Of a stretch of DNA of 15,284 nt, positions 1-12,300 are shown piece after piece (position 1 is the first letter of the stretch; every line of letters starts with the position of its first letter). The notes under the pieces were generated by a model. The model was not told the origin of the DNA. It saw only the letters and a program-made list of their open reading frames with translations, and made no database searches. A program made the position numbers and the translations under genes. Source of the stretch: Ferrimonas sp044433165 (GTDB lineage: Bacteria > Pseudomonadota > Gammaproteobacteria > Enterobacterales > Shewanellaceae); the NCBI GenBank assembly GCA_044433165.1, contig JAWXTX010000067.1, positions 1 to 15,284 of the forward strand, read 5' to 3'.

Positions 1-158
1 CATGCCGATGAAGCAGAAGCGCTGCATGATGAATACGAGGTTTCTGTGGAGGATGTCCTTTTCGCTGGATTTACATCGATGGCGAATTAATGCGCATTTA
101 TGCGGACGCCCTGGTAAGAAGCCTGAATTCAGATGATAACTACCACGTTCACGATTGA
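1..158 (+). pseudogene. 3' end of an unrecognised + strand gene with apparent frameshift
   Basis: Frame 1 from the left edge reads protein-like codons (HADEAEALHDEYEV then SVEDVLF) but reaches TAA at 88-90. Frame 3 from about position 60 reads WIYIDGELMRIYADALVR and ends DNYHVHD at TGA 156-158. The two join smoothly if one T is restored to the TTTT run at 59-62, giving a tail of about 52 residues rich in Asp, Glu and hydrophobics. This is either a genuine one-base deletion (decayed gene) or a homopolymer sequencing error. I do not recognise the family and the start lies outside the window. The gene converges on the giant adhesin gene, 175 bp away. An alternative is that only the frame-1 tail to position 90 is real. 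Confidence 0.4.
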
Positions 159-253
159 ACCGAATAAAGGAAGCCAACTGCCGGTTGTTGTACGCTTATC
201 ATCGCCAAAATCAAAGCGTGAATACCATGAACGACCAAGAAAATGCCTCGATT

Positions 254-300
254 TCAAGCAGCCCAAGGCAGTGTTCAAGGAATACTGTTAGGCTGCTTAA
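254..300. terminator. Two-part stem-loop between convergent genes
   Basis: The outer stem pairs AAGCAGCC (256-263) with GGCTGCTT (291-298), 8 of 8. The inner stem pairs CAGTGTT (269-275) with AATACTG (281-287) around a 5-base loop. One inner pair is G-U in + strand RNA but a C-A mismatch in minus-strand RNA. The position, between two gene ends that face each other, suits transcription termination or 3'-end protection for either gene. No T-tract follows the stem on either strand, so it is not a canonical intrinsic terminator. The remainder of 159-333 shows nothing else I can support. Confidence 0.3.
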
Positions 301-333
301 GCGAACGTTGCACTTTAGAGTTAAATTCGCGGC

Positions 334-3300
334 TTATAAATCATTTTGCAATCGCAATTGGTATTCCTCGATGAATTTATCCATAAATGCATCGGGATCG
401 CTGATATCAACCCCCCAGCTATTCAGATCAATTCCCGTTAAAACCAAACCATCGTTACTGCCATCTAAATCCACGCTGATATCCACTAGGCCATTGTCAT
501 TCTGATCGCTGATCTCGAATAATGCATTACTGAGTAACGCCTCTAACTGATCGACCTCATCCGCATTTTGCAAAATATCGCCAATGTCTAAAGTAGTCGT
601 TGGCGTACTCGGCGACAGCGCAGCATCACCATCGGTGTCATCATCGTCATCCATAACAAACAAGCCTGCATCAAATGCAGCCGGTGCTGGTGTGCTGTCA
701 ATGGCAACATTAAAGCTATCGCTGTTTATTGCTTGTGCTCCATCAATGTCAGAGATAGCCGTAACCATAATGGTATAGTTGCCGTCATCCATACCAACCC
801 ATTGCAAATCACTCAATTCTGCGGGTGTAAGCACTACCGAGCCACCGCCTAAATTGGTGCCAACAGGCTGACCATCACTGTCTTCTAGCGAGCCGGAATT
901 AAGCCCATCTACCACAATTGTCAACTCATTGATATCAGGGTTCACCACACTGGCATTAATCATCAGTACCAATGCAGAGCCATTACTCAATTGGTCACTT
1001 GGCACCGTTAATTGCGGCAGATCTGGGGTCGGACTTATGGCCAATGTAATACTGCTACTAATGGGCGTACCAACATCTGTCGTCAGTGGATCAGCGGAAT
1101 CTTGTGCGGCGGCACTTATGAGTAACGTACCGGCACCAAAACCATCGCCACTATTAAAATCAATGCTATCAAGTACTTGATTATCTAACGCTCCATCAAC
1201 TGTGATTTCAACTTGATAACTGCCATTGTTCAGTACTAATGGGTAATTGATGCCAGCTATGGTGATCGATGGTGGATTACCATCCCCCCCATTTAAGGTC
1301 GCGTCAGAGTTTGCATCAAGTGTAAAGGTTAAGACGACAGCTTCCGGTAAATCTTCAAAACGACTGGTTAAATCAAAAGTATTCAGATCAAAGTTAACGC
1401 TAATGTCTTGCCCTTCACTGCCAATAATTTCATCGTCAACCTGCAAGGTCAGATCATCAGCGATTGGATTGATGTTTAAAGTAAAATCCGCTCTGTCTTC
1501 AGCGTAATCATTCACCTCATCGTCTTTACTTAAAGCCACAAGTGTTAACGTGAATTGACCAGAAAGATCATCCGGTGGCCGAATCGTAATGTCCGCAATA
1601 GTGCCATCTGGAGCAATCAGTGATTCGGGGATCTGCCAAGATCCGGAACCGTTATAAGGTAATGCTTGTCCGGCAACTGAGAGGAAACTGCCAATCGGTA
1701 CTCCTTCTAAAACTAAAGAAAGCGATTCTGCGGAATCATTAAGTACAGCTGTTAAGCCGCTGATCACCGTTTCATTATCTTCATCAGTATTGGCATCATT
1801 AACGGTTAACTCTACCCGGTTATTAATTGGCGCAACAAAAACCGTAAAATCACCGCTTTGGGTAATACTATCCGTGCTATTCGTCGCAGTATCACTATCA
1901 ACCGTGGTCACACTCACACCGACATCAAGATCATGTGTTAGCCCAGGTTCACTGCGAAAAGTAAGCGAATCGATGCGTGCTTGAAAGGCACTATCGCTTT
2001 CATTCTGGGCTCGCGTTAGTTCATAACCATTGGCGGTTTGAATTAAACCATCTCCAAATAACGCCAAACCAGCTTGTGGCGTTAAAATAATCTCCGTAAC
2101 CATTTCTGAGCCATCCGAATCGATTGCAGACAACGTTAATCCCAATGGGAAACGATCATCATCACTGGCATCTTCGGTTTCTTCGCCTTGGCCATCAACG
2201 CTGATGGTTACGCCATCAGCAACTGCAGTGACCTCAAGCACCAGCTCGGTCACCGGCAAGGTGTCATCATCCGTTAAATAAACCGCCCCGCTGTCTGGAT
2301 CACTAATCACTACGGTTACAGGTATGCTGTAGGCGCCTGTTTGATGATTTGCCAATTCAATACTGACCGACTCTAAATCCTCTTTCGTCACCACATAACC
2401 AATGGTTTCCCCGTTCGGGCCCCAAATTTCGGTTACGTTTCCTGACAATACGGCACCGCTTGGCAGATCTGCGCTATCAACGCGATAACTCACAATATCA
2501 TTTGAATCGCCATGGGCGTTTAAATCCACATTACCTGCAAAACTGGCAGGATCAGTATTACCATCGGGATCTTGGCCATCCTCAGAACCAACGATGGGAT
2601 TAAGGAACAGTGGCTCAAAGGGAGCATCGCTCACTTGACCATCACCATCACCACCGCCAAGCGCAACGGTATTGGTTAACTCAGCACTAAAATCAACTTG
2701 GCGGATTTCCTGATCTCCGAGATCACTTACTAAAGCCACAACGCTAATCCCAAAAGTGCCATTGCTGTGTCCTTGTAAAAGAACATTATCGAGGCTACTT
2801 TGCTCTAGTAAGAACACCCCACCACCAATATTTGTACCAATATCAACACCAGCGCTATTGGTTAAACTCCAATTGATACTGGGATCTAACTCTAAACGAT
2901 ACCGCTCAACCACTTCTGAATTATCGCTGTCCGTACTGATAAAGCTGACTAAGGTGCCTAAATCTAAGATGCCGCCATCACTTGCAATAACCGCATCAGG
3001 CCCCACTAAACCACTGGACTCGGAATTAGCACCAATATTACTGTTACCTTCACCATCCACCTCGCCTTGCCAGTCCACATTTAAACTAATATCTCGAGCC
3101 GTGTTTGATGTGGTTGTTAAACCATTTTGGCTGTCGGTAATCGTGAGCGAGAGCGTGACATGTGTGCCATTAACTGGTGGCGGTGCATCGGGATCGATAA
3201 CAAGATCACTATTGCCATTATCTAATACTGGAACTAGCACCAAGTCGCCACTTTGCAATAGATCATTCACCGCTGTCGCATCACCATTAATTAAACTGGC

Positions 3301-6300
3301 TAATGAGCTAATACTGCTAAACAACATACCTTGATATTGGATGGCAAAACCTGCAGCGGCATTAATAGCGGCATCACTAATGGATTCACTGCCATCGATG
3401 TCTGCTAGCCAATCTGCTTTACTTACTATTGCAGCACCACCAGACAGATAATTACCATCGTCGTCCGTTTCAACTTCCGTACCATTAATACTGTCGCTCG
3501 TATCAGCAGTATCAATGGCCGGAATGAGCGTCCAAACCAATGGATTATCAAAGCTGCCATTGTCACCATCCAGTTCAGTGACTTGGGTTGTAACAAGCAA
3601 ATCAACCACGCCGGAGAAATCCTCTGGCGGTGAAATACTAAACGTACCCGCCGCCATTTGTGCCGGCGTAATTTGATATATAGGTACGGTTACAACTTGG
3701 CCTTCATAAATAATATCTTCAAAGCCCGCTACGGTTGGTGCATTACCTGTATCGTCCTCAATGGTATAACCCGGTGGAATTTGGCGAATTAAATAATTCA
3801 ATACTTCCGAACCATCATCATCGCTACTTTGAATATTTAATGATAAGACCAATGGATTATCTTCTTCACCTTCGCATAAATACGTACCGGTTGGATTTCC
3901 TTGATCATCTAATTGATTGGTAAAATCACCACCGTCAATTAACTCTGGTTGATCAACAACCCCTTTAATTTGAAAATTCAAAAATAACGTGTCATCGCTC
4001 AGATCTGTAACAAACCCAACTTTGGGGGCAATGCCATCCTGAGTTATCTCTGAACTAATGGCGTTAAATTGTAGGCGAACATCATCAAAATTAGCCGAGC
4101 TGCGGTCTTCATCCGGTTGGTAGGCAATATCATCCACTTTATCACTGCGAATAATAAAGCCGGTTCCATCCCACGAAATACCATCAGGTAATGATGCTAA
4201 TGTATCGTTTTCAACTAATTCAATTAGGTTAATTACATTACCGCCATCTTTATAACAAAAAAGGCCATTATCACCATTCGTGTCAATTTCTTGAACTCGA
4301 AGGTAATTAATTTCATTGGGATCAGGGCTACCAAAATTAAAATAATCGCCAAAGAAGACCACACTGTCCTCATCAATTTTTACTGTTCGGTCATTACCGC
4401 CTCCACCAGCCACCGCAAACTCGATAATGGGTTTATCGACAATAGGAGTCACATTAATTGTGATGTTCGCTGGGGTTTCAGCAACCTTCACACTAATATC
4501 GCCATTGGCTCCCTGCTCCGTCGCAATGGCCGTGATCCCAAGCGTATATTGCCCCGCGTCATGCTCATCCGCTAAAACCGTCACATCATCAAGTTGCGCT
4601 TCACTCAGCTCTGTGCCTTCGGCAATGGCAATGCCATTTAGGAAAACGCTAAATCCTGATGGGATGCTATCAATTCGATAACTAAGTTGCTCTGAGTTAT
4701 CGTCATCGTTTAATTGCGCCTCAATACCATTAGGATTATCAAAAGCCACGAATAATTTGGTAGCAACATCCTCTTCCATGTTTAAATCTACGTCGTTCCA
4801 TGTAGGGATATCGGCAACAGCTAACACCGAAATATCGACGCTGCCCGTTAAGGTTACGAGCGTATCTTGGTCGCTACTAACATCAACAGATACATCTAAC
4901 TGCAATGGTCCATTGTTGCTGTTATTGGCATAATCACTGCTCGGTACAAACGTTAAATTGGGTACTGTAATAGTGGTTGTCCCATCCGCATTCACAATGG
5001 TGACCGTATCCCCAATAGGGATCGGTAATTGGCCATTGACATCGGCAATTAACGTAACGCCATTAAGCTGCACAACACCTGCCACTATATCTGGCGATCC
5101 CAGTGGATTACCGGCAATCAGCGGCGGCGCTTCGATCATTAAGTTTTGAATCGATTCATTTTGATCAACATCACCTAAGTCGATACTGATAGTAATAGGA
5201 ATGGCATCACTGTCTTCCAATTCCTGGCCACCATTCACAATTAACGCCGGTTCGGCATCACGAATTGTAATGGTAAATTCAGCATCAGCCGTATCACCAT
5301 CGCCATCAACCACTTGATAACCAACTACCAGCGACTGCAACAAGGTGCCACTGTGATCAATCGTACTATCTGCAGTAAAGGCATAGCTGCCATCGGCATT
5401 CACGGTTAATGGCCCGAATAAGGTGGTTACCATTACTGTGCCATTGGTGAGTGTATAGGTATTACCACCAAAGGTAATTTGGTTGATTTGCGCGCGGTCA
5501 CCATCACTACCTAGCTCATCGTTACTCAGGAGCCCCGTGCCCATAGTGCCATTAATCGTACTGCCTTCGAGCATCCCTTCTGCCGCAGTTAATTGGTCGT
5601 TTTCTGCGGTTGGATTAGTATCAATAATCGTAATCGGCGCCAAAACAGTTGTCGCATCATCATCTGAGTCGATCACCCGAATGGGTAACTCAAAACTAAT
5701 TTGCTGTTCTTGAGCATTAAGATGATCGAGGTTGTCGCTCAGCACTACCTGATAGCCGCCTGCGCCATCAAAGCTGATGCGCATTACCGTCTCAGTTCCA
5801 CCATTACCGTTTGGCCGTGTTACTAAATAATCGTTTTCAGATGCCATTACGCTTAAAGCAAGGCCGTCGCTGGTAAGGCCATTTAAATTACTGGTTAGCT
5901 GCGCTTCATCAACCTCATAACGAATAAAGTCGGAGCCTTGAGTTACATTTAACTCACCATTAACTGTGCTTGTTTGGCCTTGGTTCACATCAATGACTGC
6001 GCCGCTATCGCTGCCGAGCGTAGCATTTGGGTTTTGGCCATCCAGTACGATTAACGTCACACTATCGCTGATTGAATCACCGTCGGCATCCGTGATCGTT
6101 AATGGAAATTGCAAACTCAAACTGTCTGCCGGATTGGGGTGGTCGATAAAACTATGCCAAATGATCTCGTAATTAACGGTGGTCGTTGTATTAGGCGCAA
6201 GAGATAAGGTGGGATCAAGCTGACTTGGAGAACTCAGCGTTAGTATAAGCGTGTCTTGGCTATTACCATCCATACTCCAGCCTTGCCATTCTCCAGCAAC

Positions 6301-9300
6301 ATTAAACCATTGAATTGGCTGGCTATCGTGAGTTATTCCGGTAAGAATTTGCCCTGCAATTAAATCAAATTCGATTTGGTTTACGGGATCAGAGCCAGTT
6401 GTTATCTGAATGTCAGGTCCAACTCCCGTTTCACTGTTCGTTTGCCCCCCAACCAGCTCAATTGGTGCTTCACCGATATTTTGTTCGGTGATCTGCTGAT
6501 CCAAAACAGTAACCATTAATTGATTGTCGGGCCCATCAATGAAAGTGGCTGAGATGGTACCAACGGTTTGATCACCATCAATATCTGTAACGCTTAACAC
6601 AAACGATGCTGTTAACTCATTACTGCCATCATTAGGTTGATCCAAGGGTAAAAATTGACTGACTTGGTAGTTCACAACAGTATTGCTGTTATCATCTAAA
6701 GGCGTTTGCAATTCCACTTTTAGCGCCAGTTCGCCATTTACATAAGCCAATAATGTTTGGCCACTGCTGTCCATAGGATCAAGGCTATAAACCAGCAATT
6801 CACCATTACTGGTTAAGGCGCTATGGCCTATGTCGTTAAAGGCAAAGGAATTGATATTAAGTAGATCGCTATTAACGCCAATATCAACGCTACCAACTTC
6901 AGAAATACTGACAGCGGTCGCTAAATCTTCTTCATTCAGTTGCGGTATCACTTGCTGAGTAATGGTAGGTGCAAGGCCATCCACAATGGTTGTACTGAGT
7001 AAAATTGGTGCTTGTAACGCATCACCGTCACTGTCTTGTACTTGAAATGGCAATGCAAAAACAATGTTATCGCCATCAAGCGTAACGAAACCGTTCACCG
7101 TATCATGAATGCTTTGATGGTTAAGCGGCCCGGAAAGCGTTGTCATAATGGTGACAGTTGGGCTACCCGCAACATCCGCTAAGCTGTAATCAATGCTCAA
7201 AACATCCACATGACTTACAGTGTCGGTTAACAGAATACTGGTGCCAGTCACCATCGCCGTTACTGGATTGCCGCTACTGAATATTTCCGTTTCCAGTTCG
7301 GTGATTAATTGCTGTAGGTCGGCTGTAGTCGCAAAACTGTTAAAGTCTAAGTTATCGCTGCCTAAATCATTTAATACAACACTATTACTGATGCTTGCAG
7401 GGTATGTTGGACTGCCGTCTAAATCCGGCTCGGTGAGCAATTGTTCGAGTTGCTCACCACCAGGGCGCACGGCGCCATCGACAATGGTTAATTGAACTGG
7501 AGTCCAGTCACTGGCATCGCCATCACCATCCAACAATTGATACTCAAACGGTAGCTCAATCGGAATATCACTAGGGTGATATTGATTCGCATCGGCACTA
7601 AAGTTCCAACTGCCATCTGGTCGCACCGTTAACTGGCCAGCAACAGTATCAATTAACAGCGCATTATTCCCAAGAGAGAAAACAACCGTACCCATTTGTG
7701 GATCAGCCAGTAAGGAACCATCGATACGAATTGCATCAATAGCGGCACCATCTGCACCTAAGTTGTCGTTCACCAATAGCGAAGTAAAAGTTAAATCACT
7801 GCCATCTGTTGAACCTTCAATAAGCGTATAAGCATCTGGATTTGGTTCTGGTTCCGCATCAAGCACTACGACATTAACCTGCTGATCAACCGTGTCATTA
7901 TCTTGATCATAAGCAGTCACGATAATGGGTAAATCAATCAAATCGAGCAGTTCATGATCAAGCCCCTGAACGGCTATGGCGCTGATTTGCAAATCCCAAT
8001 CGCCATTCATATCCACCGTCACATTGGTTAGATTAAGCACTAAAGCGGTTTCGCCTACTTCATTACGTAAAATGAATTCGGTACCACTGCTATTGAGCAA
8101 ATAGTTATCTAAGTCCAATGCGGAACCGTTACTGCTGGGTAAGCCATTTGCAAAGGCTGCCGCAATGGCGGTAACGGTTGCATTGGCATTAAATTGCACT
8201 GATGTGATTGGATCGCTACCACGATAGAACCCCAGCGTTTGTGCTGTCGCTGTTTGGCCATCGCTCTCATCGACAACAACGCTTCCCGCAACACCTGCAC
8301 TGATTGGTGGCGCACCATCTAATACCGCTTGAGTTAACAGAACTGAAACCGCATCACCATCGTTATCGGTGGCCGTAACACTCACTTGTTCACTGAGGCT
8401 TTCAACCAAACCATGGTCAATGTCCTGATTGGCGCTATAGCGGTAACGCCCATCCTCTTGCACATAGACTGTGCCATATTGCGTGGCAATTTCATGAAAA
8501 CCATTATTGGGATCATTCGCATCGGTAATCAAATTCGCGTTACTTAGCGGAATTCCATTCACTGATGTCAGTTGACCACCATCTAACTCAAAGTCAGCAT
8601 TAGCGAATAAATCCACCTCATTACCCACTTGCCCCTCAATCACATCCGCAAGCACCGTTGCAGGTAACGTCGGTTCACCATCGAATATTTGAATTGGCAC
8701 TAGCGCCATCGCAACGTCGTTATCTCCATCCCTCGCGCTCAGCACAACAGGCACCGTAACTGGTTCACTGTTATGTTCAAAGCCACCAAATAGCACCACA
8801 TCAATTGGAACCGTTGCATTCCCATTACCGTCCAATGCAACCGAACCTATAGTGACAGACAGTAATGGATCACCATTAACATCAAACAACGTCATCGTGT
8901 TGTTGGTAATTAAGGTGGCATCAGGATCAAGTGCCGCTGAGATACCAAGGGGTAAATCGCTTTCTAGGGCCAGCAGGGTCTCAGTTAGATCAAAATCAAC
9001 GGCATTTATTGCTAATGCATCAGAACCACGCTCAATGGTAATAAAACTGCTGTCTGATAATTGAGCGTCTTCATCTACAAGTAAACTGGTTGTGTTAATG
9101 CTCAGGGGCGCGCCATCTTGGTAGGTGACCGACAGGTTGGCCGCTTGCGTGTCGCCATCAAAGTCGCTCAGGGTAAAGGGCACGTCAAAGAGGAGGTCGG
9201 TGTCCGTTGGCGTGCCGTGGAATTGGTCGTCATCCAGCTGTAAGAGATAGGCGCCGCTGGGCTGCACGTACAGCACCCCTGCCGCTTGGCTGAGCGGCAC

Positions 9301-12300
9301 CGCGATGTAGCCATTAAAGGGGCTGGTGGGATCGCTGATGGGCGTTTCATCGGCCAGTACTACCCCGTTGACTTCGGTAACCGTGGCGCCACCATCGGCG
9401 CCCACCTCGCTGTTGGCCAGCAGATCGCCCTCTGGGCTGATGATCCCGCCTTCGGTTTCGGTGAGCGTCACCGCCACATCGACGGCGCTGGGCTCAACGT
9501 CGGTGATGGTGACCGTCACCTGCCCGTTAACCGGATCGTTGTCGCGGTCTTGGGCGCTTAGGTAGATGGGCAGGCTGAGGCTGTCGGCGTCGTGATCCAG
9601 TGGCGCTAAGGTGGTTACGGTGACGGGGAAGCTGAGGTTGCCGTCGTTGTCCGCAACCGCTGCCCCTAAGCTCACGCTTAAGATGGGGTTGCCGTCGTTG
9701 TCCTCGATGATAAGCCCGTTGCTGCTTTGGCTGAGGTTGCTGCCATCAATGGCGACGCCGTTGCTGCTGAGGCCCAAATTCGCCAGCGCAGCGGCGATGG
9801 CGTCGGTGTCAAAGGCAACGCTGGTGGGATCGAGACTGTCGGAGCCGCGATCTATCACCCAGTCCACTTGCTCGCTGCCGCCGGCATCGCTCAAGCTCAC
9901 CGCCACCGGCGCGGCGCTGGCTGGTGCGCCATCATTCAAAGTAATGACGAGGCTTGATTCAATGTTATCGCCGTCAATATCTGTGGCGGTGAATGGGACA
10001 TCAAAAATTAATGGCTGCTCTGGATTACCATGGTCTTGATCATCATCCAGCAATAATTGGTATTCGCCTTCAGGGGTAACGTATAAGGTGCCATTGGATA
10101 ATGGCACTTCAAAAAAGCCATTAAAAGGACCACCACTAATCGGCGTAAGTGTAGTTAAATCCACCCCATTGATATTAGTTAAGGCACCACCGCCATCGGC
10201 ACCAAAATCGATATTTTCAAGTAAATTACCACTAACACTACTCCCCCCTTCTTGCTCAACCACTTCAGCCGTAATAGGGCCGCCAATATTAATCGGACTA
10301 CCATCTTTGAGTTCAATATTGATTTGAGCTAATACTGGATCATTATCTTGATCACTGCCTGAAATGAATACTGGCAACACAGCGCCATCGGCCGCATCCA
10401 GCGCCTTTAATGGCGCCACAATAATGGGAAACCGTAAATCGCCATTAACCGCATTGGGATCGGCCAATATCACCTGAATAATGTCGATACCATTGGCATC
10501 TTGAATAATGAGCGTACTGTTTTGCAATTGCAGTTGACTGCCATCAACGGCTACTCCCGAAGAAGTTAACCCCAATGCGGCCAATGCCGTTGCAGTGGCT
10601 TCAAGATCAAACTTGAATCCTGCGGCATCTAAGGGATCTGAACCTCGCTCAACCAGTAGTTCCCCTGTTACTACGGGACCATTTTCACTGACACAGAGAT
10701 GGGTTACTTCGGCATTGGGCACTGCCCCATCGACAATATTAATGGTTAAATTGGCGCCCGCGTGATCGCCATCGAAATCCACTAAAGTAAAAGGTACTGA
10801 GGTTGTACGGATCTCTTCAGGATTACCATGATCAAGTGAGTCTGCTATCACAAGCTGATAGCTACCATCGGGCTGTAAATATAAAACACCATCGATAATC
10901 GGCACTTCAACATAGCCGGCAAATTCTCCCGCTGATACTAGAGGTTGCTCCGCCAGCACCACGCCTGCCACCGAGATTAAAGCTCCAGCACCATCTGCAC
11001 CCAACCCACTTTCTTGTAATAGATTGCCACTTAAACGATTGCCTCCTTGCTGCTCTTCGATATCGACTAGTACATCTTGTGAATCAGGCTCTGCATCTGC
11101 CACCCAAACCGAAACCTGCGCTTGTACTGCATCGTTATCGCTGTCTTGTGCTCGAACAAAAAAGGGAATAGACAGGGTATCGTTTTGGTGATCTATCGCT
11201 TGTAAAGATTCCACAAGCACGGGGATCAGAAGATCGCCATTTTCCTCAACTAAAGGACTCTCGAGTGAGATGGCGGTGCCTAATGTCGCTCTTAAAATTG
11301 GCCGGCTTTGATCATCTAATAAAGTAAAGCGGTCATCATCCAATTGATAATGGTAACCGGTAATGGGTACCCCACTGGCTGTCAAGCCTAAGACAGCAAT
11401 GGCAGCGCTGGTTGCAGCAACATCAAACTGAACACTTTCTGGCGATACTTCATCTGAGCCTCGCGCTATTCGGATCTCAACTTGATCGGCGGTGCCCTCA
11501 TCTGCCACATAGGCTTCTACGATATCTGCCGTTGGCTCTTGGCCATCGGTGATGGTGATATGCAAGGCGGAATGATCTCGGTCGTGATCGCAATCTTGCA
11601 CCGTAAATGGCACCGAAAACTGCAGAGGTTGATCAAATTCAGCACCATGGAACAGATTATCGCGTGCGATAAACTCAAAATCCCCATTGGGTTTTACATA
11701 TAGATGGCCATGGCTTACTAAGATCTCAACCCACCCCGAATAGGTACCCTCGGTCAGGATGGGGAGCTGGGATAGAGATAGCCCATTAATGGTATCAATC
11801 GCGCCACCAGCAGCGGGACCATCGGCACCAAAATCGGTATTAATAAGCAAATTGCCAGTGGCTGTAGCGCCATTTTTCGTTTCAACAAGGTCGGTACTAA
11901 CGCTGTGTGCTACTGGTTGAGTATCCAGAACCGTTAATGCGACTTCGGCTTGAACAAAGTCGCCATCATTATCTTGCGCTTGGATAAAAATAGGGAGTTG
12001 CAGCTCTGTTGCATCATGATCCAGTGGCCCCAGTGACGTTAATGTAACAGGAAAGGCCGCACCATCAGTGGTGTGATAAGGCTGGCCGAGTTCCGCTTGT
12101 AATATTGGGGTAAGGTGTGTGTCAAAAATTGTAAGCGTATTGCCGTCAAGCGTATATTTACTGCCCGAAACCCGCACGCCACACGAATAAAGATTTAGAG
12201 CAAAAATTGCATCATGAATCGCATTAATATCAAACCGGATGCTATCAAGATCAATACCATCAGAACCGGCCGTAAGAGAGACGGTTACGCTGGTTTGATT

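Noticed and set aside
261..293. Possible integron attC site (GTTAGGC at 287-293 with a partly complementary GCCCAAG on the left)
   Set aside because: The right core matches GTTRRRY, but the left core does not match RYYYAAC and the span of about 33 bp is too short for an attC site. No integrase or cassette structure is seen.
155..505. Open + strand frame of 116 codons from a TTG
   Set aside because: It begins at the end of the frameshifted gene, runs through the intergenic stem-loop and then antisense over the adhesin C-terminus. Composition is not protein-like.
2756..3334. Open + strand frame of 192 codons
   Set aside because: It is antisense to the adhesin, has a Ser/Pro/Leu/Lys composition typical of a shadow frame, and no domain or start context supports it.
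8109..8318. Minus-strand open frame of 69 codons in another phase
   Set aside because: It overlaps the B10 repeat out of frame and is rich in Met, Gln, Pro and Arg, with no support as a gene.
9286..10039. Several overlapping open + strand frames
   Set aside because: They sit mostly over the high-G+C repeat unit, where stop codons in the other frames are rare. They are shadows of B8-A6 and the A5 end next to it.
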